A DNA stretch of 64,000 nucleotides from NCBI GenBank assembly GCA_018881555.1, contig JACAXG010000111.1, positions 2,445,055 to 2,509,054 on the forward strand. Direction: 5' to 3'. The first letter of the stretch is position 1; each line of letters opens with the position of its first letter. Source of the stretch: Amblyornis subalaris. Its lineage: Eukaryota; Chordata; Aves; Passeriformes; Ptilonorhynchidae. The position numbers were made by a program, and so were the translations under genes. Positions 40,296-50,700 of this stretch are shown in pieces. The notes under the pieces were generated by a model. The model did no database searches. It saw only the letters and a list, made by a program, of their open reading frames with translations, and was not told the origin of the DNA.

Positions 40296-42122
40296 TGCAT
40301 GTTAAGGCAGATGGTTGATGCTATTGTGAGGCCAATTTTGATGATCTCCAGATAACAAGAGAGCTTGCTGAAGTCTGAAAGAAACCAAATGTCACTCCTG
40401 TCTCCAAGAAGGTCCAGGAAAGTACATGTCAGTCAACCTCACATCAATCCGTGAGAAGGTAGTACAGAAAATCATCATGGAAACCATTTCTAAACACACA
40501 AAAGAAAAAAAGGTATTGAGAGTAGTCAGATGGATCTACAAAGGGAAAATCATGCTTGACCAACTTGATGGCCCTCTGTAGTGAGGTGACTACCTTGGTG
40601 GATGAGGGGAAAGCAACGGATGTTGTTCACCTGAGCTTTGGTAATTCTTCTGACAGTGTCTCAGCCTCCCATAACACCCTCATAGATAAGCTGATAAAGT
40701 ACTACTTGGATAAACTGACAGTGAGAAGAACTAGTTCAACAGCCATGTGCTGAGGACATGACCGGTGGGACAAAGTCCAGTTGGAGGCAAGCTGCTAGCA
40801 GAATACTCCAGGCATTGCTACTGGGGTCAACACCATTTAACCTCTTCATCATTGACCTGGATGCTGGGACAGAGTGCAGCCTTAGCAAGTTTACAGCCAA
40901 CAGGGGTGGCAAGTGGCAGGTGCAGCCATCCAAATGTGTGATCAGTGACAAATGAACCCTTCAAAAAAAAGTTCAGAAAAAAATGTAGGAAGTCACCACT
41001 GCTATCACAAAGGAAGCTGGACTCATTTCAACACAAAGGGGACCAGAGGGTGGCCTTTGCTTAAGATAAACTGCTCAACTCTTTGTGTAAATGGCCTCTG
41101 CTAAGAAAATCAATAGAGACCATTATCTTCCTGACCCAGCCAGACCAGCATGTAGAAAGTATTTATGTGGCTCAGCAGAGTATAAAAGCTGAACAAACAA
41201 AAAATGAACTTTGAAAAGAGTAATGGGTTTGAGCTGGGTTTAACCCATGTGTTCCTTTCTGGTAATTTAGGATGCACAGTGCACATCTAGAAGAACCTTA
41301 TCTGGGAATATTTGCCTCTGGCAGAATGGACCTTAACAGGCTGGAGAAATGGACTGGAAGGAACCTCATGAAGTTTCAACACAGGTAAATGCCAAGTTTT
41401 GCATAAGAAGAACAACCCCAGGCATCAATACACCCTTTGGAAACAAACCAATAGCTGGAAAACAGCTCTGTAGACAAGGAACTGGCAGACAAGCTAATCA
41501 TGAGCCAGCAAAGTGTCCTTGCCCTTGACACAAAGGTTATCAACAGCAAACCGGGCTGCATCTAACAACACTGCCTGGAGGTCAAGGCAGGTGATCCTTC
41601 CCCCTATATTCAGTACCACTAAGGACACATCTGGAATGCTTGGTCCAGATCTGGACTTCCCAGAACATGACAAACTTACTGAGTATGCCCAGCACACAGG
41701 CAAAGATGACTAAGAGACCGAAGCACTTTTTGTTTGAGAAGCGGCTGAGAGCTTGGACTCTTTGGCCTAGAAGAGAAGGCCAAAGAGGATCTTATCCCTG
41801 TGTATAAATCACTGATGGGAGGGAATGAAGATAAAGAAGAGAGACTCTTCTCAACAGCACCCACTATCAGGGCAAGAGGCAAAACAAGTAAAATATGAAA
41901 CTCCATCTGAACACAGGAAAACACTTTTTTACTGGTCAAACACTAGAAGAAGTTCCCAGAGTGGTTGTGGAGTCTCCGTCCTTGGAGATATTCAAAACCC
42001 AACTGGACACAGTCCTGTGCAACCTGCTCTAGTTGACCCTGCCTAAGCAGGGGTCTGGACTCAAGCTGATCTCAGGAGGTCACTGCCAACCTTACCCATT
42101 CTGTATGCAAGATTCTGTGATA
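40296..42122 (+). mobile_element. CR1 LINE, longest copy (RT region to 3' tail), interrupted
   Basis: Begins 'gatgctattgtgaggcc' and runs through the CR1 reverse-transcriptase region ('aaccaaatgtcactcctgtc', 'aaaatcatgcttgaccaac', 'aaagtccagttggaggc', 'gggacagagtgcagcc'). It is lost near 40900-41300, then resumes ('ggctggagaaatgg', 'aacctcatgaagttt'). It continues to the C-terminus and 3' UTR ('cttggagatattcaaaaccc') and the tail 'attctgtgat'. Many stops and indels show it is dead. The catalytic F/YADD region is where the match breaks. It is antisense to DTWD2. Confidence 0.92.
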
Positions 42123-45100
42123 TAAGCAACAGTTACCACAGTGACAAAGTGACCATACTACAGCCACAGCTGACTATGTCAGACTGTGATGGTAGTCATT
42201 GACAATTATGTCCTGATAGGAAGGGGATACTCCTCTTCACACAACAAAAACGAAAACATGTAAACTGGAAAAAAATTATCCCAAAGTATGAGACGGAAAT
42301 ACTATTCCTTTTCAACACCATGAGGAGAAGGAGTTATATTACTAGTGTTTTGTTATCCCTGCCGCACTTATTAAAAGTAAGAGACCTCCATAGATAGATG
42401 ATAGTGCTACTCCTTCCTGAAATCCTACAAGATTTCTTCCTGTAACACAGTGGACCCATCTCTCCTGATGAAGAAAAGGAGCTACTGGCACAACTAGGCT
42501 TTTAGTTACTACCAAAGTTAAGATATATGCAAATGGATCTCATTTTTGTTTCACCTGCTCCACCTCAGCTTTTGTGTCTCCTGATAATGCACAAATTCAG
42601 CCTCTTCTAAACTCTGCAGAATCACCTTATTTATACACATAATTTTGACATGTAAGTTCTCAGATACACTTGTAAACCCACTTTATGCATTCAACTATAC
42701 TGCAAATCAGTACATTCGGCAAAAATATTGCTCTGATTTAAGAGTCTTTAAAACTACTAATAACATTTTTTAAAAATTGCATTTGATACATCACTTAGGA
42801 ACCTGGAATAACAAAACTCACTCAAGTGATGCCTGTCACCTAATCATGTCCATTTTTTTCCCTCTTTCAATGCAAACCGGACTGGACATGAAACTTTTGA
42901 GAACAATATCCTACAGAACAGTAAGTCATCTCTTACAAGGCAAGGAAACATGGGGAAATATATTGTTCCAGTTACATAAGAAGTTTATTTAAGTAGTGAT
43001 AAAAAATTAATACTCTCAAGGAGTGAAAAACTGTAATAAACTTAGAGCAGTGAAAATAAATGCATAGAGTTCATTTCTAAGAACATAAAAGAAATCAAAG
43101 ACTACGAAGCTATTTTCTTGAGACAGGCATTGCTAAAAGACTTAATGCATGCTTATTCACTTTCTGTGATTGCTACTTAACCTTTAAAATTAGTGTTTGC
43201 ACCTAAATACTGTAACAGTGTGCTATAAAGCAACTACATATATTTATTGTGCTGAAGAAAACTTCTACAGACTCAGCCTTTCTATGATGTAATAGAATTA
43301 TTAACAAATATATGACAATTAGGTAAGAACATTACATTTTTGCTCAAGATATGAAGAAGCACCATGTCATCACAAGTCGTCACTGATTTACCAACGCTAT
43401 TAAGAGCCCTCACAGTACCCAGATTCAGCAGAGAGAGTATGTGTAACATTTTAGATATAGACAAAGAGAGTATCTGTATTAAAGGATTAATGTTATTCCT
43501 CCTCTTCCCCCTCACTCTTGAAATATATAGTATAGCAGCATTTATCATAGCAGAACCTGAGAAAACATCAGCTGTTGTTAACCTAACTTTACAATATAAA
43601 TCTGTCCTGCACACATAGAGGACTGTTACCACTGGGTATTTGTAAGGGCCTACAAGAGACCTAGCAATGTCCAGAGATGATAAATTATATTCTCAGTTTA
43701 ATAACTTAATTACTCCTGAAAATATTCCTCAGAAGTTCTCCTACTACAAAGAAATTCTGCATATGTACAGTCAAGATTTGTGGCAAGAAGTCAATTGTGT
43801 ATTTATGGCTCTTGTACTACCAAAAGGCTTTTTGCCTAACAGAACACCATGTATCCAGAAAACAATGAAATCTGACCCACAGAAGGACAAAATCTCAAAA
43901 TGTTATATTGCTCTCAGTTGTCCTACTTTACTACAGTTGTGGGCCCTGTTCATTTTGTTTTTCAAGTGAACAGCAACTTGGAAACTACATTAAGCTTCTT
44001 CTAGTTAAATATTTGGGTGTGAGGCTTTAACTTCTGAAAGCAAGTAGAACACTTAAGTTAGCTATGAACACCTTAAGAGGTTACCGATTCAAAGTTTATC
44101 ACCAGTGACCTTTTGGTTTTGGCAGACAGAGAGTATGTACTAAATTCTCGCCTCAAGAATAAAACAGCCAACTGCACATATTTCATTAGCATCAGCTGCT
44201 TGTCATCTCAGACAACAACTATAAGCAGGGTCATTTTACACTTTTTTTTTAAACTGGCATTTACACACACAAAAACCTTTAAAATGTAAAATTGAATATT
44301 ACTTCATCCAAATTCTCCACCATAAGCTACTGCAAATGCTAATATTTTCTCCACAACCACCATAGGCAATAGAACGTCTCAAACACTTAACACTTAGAAA
44401 CATCCTGTTCCTTCACGCAACTCCAGTGACATTCACGTCATCCAAAATGAAAACTTATCTACCTTACTCCCACATTTCTATTTCACATCTTGACTGACTG
44501 AGCACTTGTTAGAAAGTTGTCAATCAGCTGCCTTGCCACATCTAAAAAAGTCAGAACCTGAGATCAGTTTCCCTGAGGAATCATCAGATGATGCTAAACA
44601 GAACCCATTCTTCCATGCTTTTGTATTGAATTCAGACCATCATGACAACTAAACCACATTCATTAAGGTACAATAAAAATCTAGAGTTCAGAAAATTGAG
44701 TGAGTCAATTAAACATACCTGACCGCAACCAACATGATAATGTTCAGGGTAAGATTTCTTCCCATGAGGTACCCCGTTACAGCCTTACTCACTTCAACTT
44801 CAAGTCATGCCACAGAATGTCATGCTCAATGCAAAGCATAATTCAGTTATATTCCTGAGAAACAGGATGGAGAGGATACACTGCCAAAATACACACCGAA
44901 TGCACAATTTAGTCTTGCATGGTTATCACCATAAAAAAAAAAAGCCACTTTCCTTTTTTCTTAAAAAGTAAGCACCCCTGTGGTCTTTTCATCCCCCTTG
45001 GTTTCTCTGCCTCTTCTTTCAGTGTCTATGCTCATTGTATCTATGCTCCTCACAGCAGATATAATTCATCCATAGTTCCTTAGGAAGCTGATGTTTTAAT

Positions 45101-46709
45101 ACTACACGGTAATGAGGAGTGCAGCAAATACTTTACATCACGTTTACTATGAAAGAAAAGAGAGAAACACCTATTCCAAAAACTGTTTTTGCAGATGACT
45201 CATCGCAGAATCTCTTCAAAATTGAAGAAACCAAAGTAGATATTGTGAAACACACTGACAAAATAAACAACAGTAACGAGCAGTACTGTACAGGTATTCT
45301 AAAAGAACCCAAGGTTATACAGCTCAGTAAGGAATGACAGTGGGTTAACTCTCACTCAGTGGTTCACTGGTGTCTCAGAACTAGAGACGTCAAGCAGGAA
45401 ACAACTATTAAAACAAAATCAACTAATCGAGCTGTTAATGTGAGCAGAAACTACAAATAAAATATTGTTAGTGGACCATTACAAAAATAGACGATTTATA
45501 GGAAAAGAATTGGCATGGCCTTAGCAAAAGGAAACCCTACTTTTCAAAACAATTTAAGATCTCTGAAAGAGTCCATAAATACAGGAGCGGGGGTGCTGTA
45601 GTTGACAAAAAACAAATTTGGCTTCCCAAAAGATTACTAGGAAACTAAGCAGCCACAGCATGAGGAAGAGTCCTTAAAAAAACAAACATAAACACCTTAC
45701 CCAAGATGTGGCTGGCTAGCTCACACCTTGAATGCTACATGCAAAAGAGGAAGACAGAAGACACAAATAAAATAAACCAAAAGGCAATTCCTCCCCCACT
45801 GTGGTTTGCAGGCCTGTAGTGTCTTCTTGCCAGTCTGATGTTGCTGATTCATGATCTTTACACAGGTTCAAGGGGGACTGGAAAAATTCACGTAAGAAAA
45901 AAAACCCTATATTTACTGGGGGATATTAGATACACACGAAACTACTTCCAGCTCAAGAAGTTCTTTGAGCTATAAGCCACTGGAGAAAAAGAGGGCAGCA
46001 AAAGGCAAGTGTCACTCATCTGCTTGGTTTTCATCTTTGGACATCAGCTATTGCTTACAACTACTTTTTTCAACAGTGAACACTTACAAATAATATGACT
46101 TGCGCAATACAGTAAGCTTCTGAATTCTGACACTTGAAAGCGACTACAACTACACTGTGAGCAAAATTATGTACCTTTCTACTTGTTTTACCAATGAACA
46201 GGAAGAGATGAATCAGTATAGGTGCTGGGAACCTCTTATTCTTTGACAGTTATGCACAAGCATTTCAGTTCAGGAGCATGTGACAAGCTGCCACTCACTT
46301 TACTAGAAGGACATACATAGACAGACATACAATCAGGTTACAAGGTATTTCTGTAAGACCGTAAGTCACTGCCTGCTTTAAAAAGACACCTGAATTCACA
46401 AGAAGTTGCATTAACCAGTGCTTTCAAAATCAGCTATAAAGCTGTTAGGTAAGACTAGTTTCTCATTTTCTTTTGACAAAGCACCAAAGACTACCCAGCC
46501 ATACTGAAGCCTCATGTACCTCACTGCACAGCACTGAAGGGACACATCTTCTCCTTCCCACCTCACCTTTGCTCTTCAGGTGTGTGCAGACAGAGAAAAG
46601 GTGCAGCACGCTCTCCCTGTTGAGCCCTGCCGCATTTACCCATTCCCTGGACAACAAAGTTAATTCATGTCATGTTATTGCTACGCGAGAAGTGTGTACA
46701 TGCCTTTAG

Positions 46710-46980
46710 GACACGATGCCTTCAGGACAAGAGACAACGCGCAGAAACTGATGCACGGAAGTTCCACCCTAACCGGAGGGAGAATTACTTTACCGTGCCC
46801 TGGAACAGATTATCCAGGGAGGCTGTGGAGTCTCCCTCACTGGACATATTCAAGAACCGTCCGGACGGAATCTTGTCCAGTGCACTCTGGGATGACTCTG
46901 CTTGAGCAGGAAGGCTGGTTGGACCAGATGACCCTCTGTGGTCCCTCCCAGCGTGACCCATTCCGTGACTGTGCGATACT
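46710..46980 (+). mobile_element. CR1 LINE 3' end at the CpG island edge
   Basis: Contains 'gaagttccaccctaacc', 'ggaacagattatccaggga', 'gtggagtctccctcactgg' and 'gaccagatgaccctctg', ending attccgtgactgtgcgat, the CR1 3' tail. It lies in intron 1, 197 bp from the exon 1 donor, antisense to DTWD2. Several CpG sites are preserved. Confidence 0.92.
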
Positions 46981-47176
46981 TATGCACGCTGGAGGGGGCA
47001 CAAGGCAAGTGAGACCCCGCTTCCACTGAACGGTTCTGTGCGGGTGTCCCTGAGGGCGACTCCGTCCCTGCCAAGCCACCGACCCGCGCCCGCCCGGGGC
47101 CCCAGCGCCGCCTCACGGCGAACGGGGCGGGACCCACAGGCCCCGCTGCACCTCCGCAGCCCCGAGCTCGCGTCAC

Positions 47177-47310
47177 CTGCAGCGTCCGCACACGGGCCGC
47201 CTCTCGCAGCGCTCCACCGGCAGCTCCCACAGCCCCTCGCAGCCCTGGCCCTCCCCGCCCGGGGCCGTGGCCGGGCCCATAGCCGCCCCGCCATCGCCGC
47301 TCCCCTCCAT
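47177..47310 (-). CDS. DTWD2: DTWD2 coding exon 1 (start codon, N-terminal cysteine cluster)
   Basis: First coding exon of the tRNA acp3U writer DTWD2. Read on the minus strand from the ATG at 47310-47308, it encodes 44 residues plus two bases (AG) of a Ser codon. It contains GLWELPVE, then ERRPV and CGRC, the hallmark leading into the RPQKVCLC of exon 2. The donor GT is at 47176-47175 (CTGCAG/gtgac). The ATG is the first in-frame one after a stop near 47629-47631, and its context is good (G at -3, G at +4). A second in-frame ATG is at 47280-47278. The Gly/Ala-rich first 25 residues are poorly conserved in this family, and the N-terminus looks shorter than my memory of the human protein. The exon is under 60 codons and GC-rich, so length-based ORF searches miss it. 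Frame and donor are sure; the exact start is less so. Confidence 0.88.
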
Positions 47311-47383
47311 GCCAGCTTCGCGAGACCGCGAGGCCGCCGACCGCCACGCGGCGCCAGCGGGCCAGAGAGCGCGCCGCCCGGAC

Positions 47384-47391
47384 TCACGTGA
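47384..47391. promoter_or_regulatory. Palindromic E-box TCACGTGA
   Basis: A perfect 8-bp palindrome 74 bp upstream of the DTWD2 ATG in the CpG island. TCACGTGA is the core bound by USF and MiT/TFE bHLH-ZIP factors. The flank reads GTGAC on one side only, so it is not a full GTCACGTGAC CLEAR element. Binding is inferred. Confidence 0.55.
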
Positions 47392-47422
47392 CGAGGCGGT
47401 ACCGCCCCTTCCCGCGGCACAC

Positions 47423-47439
47423 CCAATGGGGGCGGGCGG
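47423..47439. promoter_or_regulatory. CCAAT box next to a GC box
   Basis: CCAAT (47423-47427) is followed at once by a gggcgg-type GC box, about 115 bp upstream of the DTWD2 start codon. This is the usual NF-Y/Sp1 pairing and spacing of TATA-less promoters. Either orientation of CCAAT can work. Confidence 0.55.
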
Positions 47440-47472
47440 AGCGCTGGCGGAGCCCCGCCCAGTGAGGTGGTG

Positions 47473-47477
47473 CCAAT
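47473..47477. promoter_or_regulatory. Second CCAAT box
   Basis: A second CCAAT sits 50 bp from the first, within the range of paired NF-Y sites. The flanks (gCCAATgggag) match the usual NF-Y context. Functional use is inferred. Confidence 0.45.
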
Positions 47478-47720
47478 GGGAGCCGCTCGCCCTGCGCGGC
47501 GGGGCGCGGCCGGTGGGGGGCGCTGTCGGCCCGCGGCCCTCCCGCGGAGCCGCCGGGCCTTCCCGGGCGCTACCGGGAGCGGGATGAGACCGGGAAATGG
47601 GGAACCGCCGCCCGTCCTGCTGCTGCCCTCACCGGCACGGGTGCTGGCACCGGCGAGAGAGAGCAAGAAAACAGACGAGGGCTGGAGCTGTCGGCGCCCC
47701 GCTCAGCCTGGATAACAGCT

Positions 47721-50700
47721 CCTAGTGCTAGTGACACTTGAGTGGGAGATTGAACTTTCGATACTGTTTTTTTTTAAATCACTAACTTCTGGTCGTTAAA
47801 TTATTATCTGACCGTTTTAATTGATATTTTATTCAAGTGCTGCAGAGTAGGCGTTTAGGACTTTCCATACTCTCACAACTCTGGGAGAGTTTCTGCAGAA
47901 AAAGACTAAATGCAGGTTATACTGTAGTCATTAAGGTAAATATATTAATAAGCTGAATCTATTGGAGTCCATTATACAGTAATATGAAATTCAACTCCAA
48001 AGTTGTTGCAGTTTACCTTAAAATCTACTGAAATATAGTAGCCACACGAAATTTCCACACGAGATCCTCTCCTGAAATTAGCAACTGCAGATTAGTTAGC
48101 TAGTTGTGTTATTTCCTGTTTTCTGTTCTGCATCCAAAATAAACTGTATTGTGTTTATGTACTTACAACCATCAGAGTCATTTGACGTAATTCAGGTCTC
48201 CTGGTATTAGATGCATGCACAATGTAAATATGGTTTTGCTTTTAGGTTGTGTATTTTTGTACTCTACTTTTGTATTTGTAGCTCAAGGTACAAACACATA
48301 AATTTCCTTGTGTAGCCATTAAAATACATTTTACTCACAGGATCAAAAAAAAAAGAGAAATCAGAGACCATTGATTCTGGAGCTGGCTGTATATTTGCAC
48401 ACTGCAAATGCAAAATTTAAAAAGAAAATGAAGTAAGAAGGAAAATACCACTATGCAAAACCTAAATTATAAAGTTATCTATTGCTAGTATTATAGGCCA
48501 CCTAATTTAGGACAGGGAGACTAATGTGGAGGGCAAGGAGAGCTGAAACTTTTTCATTACGCTGAAAGCCTCATCACAAGTTAAGTTGTTATAACCTACA
48601 AGCAGCTTATTTAGGCAGATTATTAGAAGGAAATTGAACCACTATGCAGTTGTAGTGGACAGGACAAGGAGTATTGATGACTTAGTCCAGGGTCACTTTC
48701 TTACTTCCGCCTTAGTGTGAAGAGTCCCCATGCAGGACTACTAACAGCAGCCTGGATATATCTTCACAGCTTTCCACAAGAGCCTTCAAAGACTGAAGTT
48801 TTTATCTGCTCTGGTAAATATAATCAGCTTCGGTCATCAGCTTAAGAGCAAGTAAATCATTGTAAACCGTTCTGACCCCACAAAAGAAAAAATAGATCTG
48901 CAGAGAGATGCCTAAAATAAATATAACAATAACTTGGCCTGAAGTAATTTTGTTGCTAAGGAAATGGGTGCCTGTGGCAGGGAATACCTAGAGGCTCAAC
49001 AGAGAGAATGCTTTTGTCTGTATGCAAACATCTGAAGAGCAAGGTGAGTCAGTTGAAACTGAAGAAAAATGGAAGCATGAGAGCAGGTTAGGATACCCTG
49101 ACCATGAATAAAAGCTGGGCTTGAGAACAGAGGGTTCCTGTTAGCAGAACATGGCTGTTCTGGACTACCAACAACAGCAGAAGGGATTAAAAGCCAGCTG
49201 AATACTAGCTTTTTTTTTTTTTTTTTTGACAGAGCTAGTGTTTGCTATATCTGTGTTGTTGCAAAGGTTAACAGGCCAGCAACTTCTCTCACTACAGGCC
49301 AAAAAACTACAAATCTGACACTACTCATTTTTAAAAATGAGCATTATTTTTAGGCCAGAAAGTCTTTATGAAACAACAGACATTTAACAGGAGCAATGCC
49401 CGAATATTGAAGCTTGAGACAAAAAGTAAAATACATTTTATGACAGATCTTGGTAATCTTTTGCAGGCTAATAGGTATTTATGTTCATACTATCTTTTTA
49501 ATGCATTATTAGCTTGAGTATTTGATGTGTGTACTTGAATCCAAATTAACACCTCCACCATCATATTAGAAACCTGAGGAATTCACAGCATTTCTTTGGA
49601 CCAGTGATTGAAATTTGTAAATTTACAGACCTAAATGATGGGGTGACTGGGAGCTTCTTGTTCGCATTTAATACATTTGATCTGCTGCATTGTTCCATTT
49701 TTGGGACCATAAATGGTCACGTGTTTAGTGACTAGCTGTAGACTCACTGTGGTATGGAAAGTCCATTAAATTTTGCAGAAAGTACCACTGTTCTGCATGT
49801 CCAGTCTCTTCTGCTTCCTTACATAAACCCTTCTTCTTTTATTGTGAGATTTAAAATTTATTTTATTCTAGGATTAGCCCTTACTCAGTAAGAACAAGTT
49901 ACATTTCCTGCTGTTACAAGTCATCAAAAAAGCCCATCCTCACCAAGAAGGTCCAATTTAATATACATTTATTTTAAGAGATGTGAAGAAGCTGTCAGGA
50001 TGGCGGTTCTCAAAGAAGCATATTCAAATGGCAGGTGTAGTTTCCCAGCAGCTTTAGCCGGTTTAATTCCAAGTGCCATGTTTCTACTGCCTGGTTTGAC
50101 TCAGTTTCAAATACCAGCATAAGTAATTTGAAATCCTGCTGGATAAATTTTTTTTTTCTTTACAAAAGCTGTATCCTTGTACAGAACGTTCCTTTCATGG
50201 CACCTCACAAATGTTGAATTTGGGCCAGTTGTGGTTCAGGTTTCCTGTCTATCCCCATACTTGTCCATACAGTCAGGTGATTGACTCAGAAGCCAGCAGT
50301 TAAGCTGGAGGGGTTGCCTGAACAGTCTTGCTGCACAGTCACTGGTGTTAGCCAGAGTCTGTGTAAGTGGAGTGGGAGCTGGGAGCTTGGAAGCTATGGT
50401 GAGCTAAGCTGCTGTCTCAGGGCACCACAGATGAGCCTGGAGAACTGACTAGCACTGAGAAATGTGAACCAAGGGGAAAAAAGCTGGAGAGAGGTAGGCT
50501 GGGAGATAGTAATACAAAGGCTGCCATGAAAAAGAAGGATGATGCTTTTGTTTGTTGTGTGATTCTGCCTCATTGCCTCACAACAGAAGACAGACACCAT
50601 GCTGTTTGCACAGCAGAATGGTATTAAAAAAGCACCTTCTAAACTGGCAATGTGTGAACAGAAGCCCACATGCAATATGGAAGCCAGTATATTAGATAAG

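Larger units (their letters stand above)
20881..47176 (-). other. DTWD2: DTWD2 intron 1
   Basis: A 26.3-kb phase 2 first intron. Repeats: LTRs at 25804-26547, 32324-33014 and 39619-40295; CR1 at 27198-27430, 33655-34000, 40296-42122 and 46710-46980; homopolymers near 30641 and 36672. The stretches 20890-25800, 26560-27190, 27440-32320, 33015-33650, 34000-39615 and 42130-46700 hold no gene, RNA gene or repeat that I recognise; they are ordinary AT-rich intron. Confidence 0.85.
46985..47720. promoter_or_regulatory. DTWD2: CpG island and promoter of DTWD2
   Basis: A sharply bounded block, very GC-rich and dense in CpG, in an otherwise AT-rich window. It contains DTWD2 exon 1 and about 400 bp upstream. 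Several GC boxes (for example 47428-47439 and 47453-47460), two CCAAT elements and an E-box are present, with no clear TATA box. That is typical of a housekeeping promoter. Transcription probably starts between about 47320 and 47420 on the minus strand; this is inferred from motif spacing only. The island extends well upstream of exon 1, so it could also fire on the plus strand. Confidence 0.9.

Noticed and set aside
39905..40355. Overlapping ORFs of 125 and 131 codons on both strands
   Set aside because: They fall in the repeat-rich part of a long ERVL LTR, where in-frame repeats create open frames on both strands.
45119..45337. A 72-codon hydrophilic plus ORF that reads somewhat like a real protein
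   Set aside because: It opens at GTG (first ATG about 30 bases in), lies antisense in DTWD2 intron 1, matches nothing I know, and lacks poly(A) or duplicated flanks of a retrocopy.
47177..47310. Assignment to DTWD1 instead of DTWD2
   Set aside because: [27 protein letters not shown] and [10 protein letters not shown] are DTWD2 features as I know them; DTWD1 differs at these blocks.
46850..47666. Long minus-strand open frames of 165 and 228 codons across the CpG island
   Set aside because: They are GC-driven frames rich in Gly, Arg, Ala and Pro, in other frames than DTWD2 exon 1. The 165-codon one starts at GTG, and they match no family I know.
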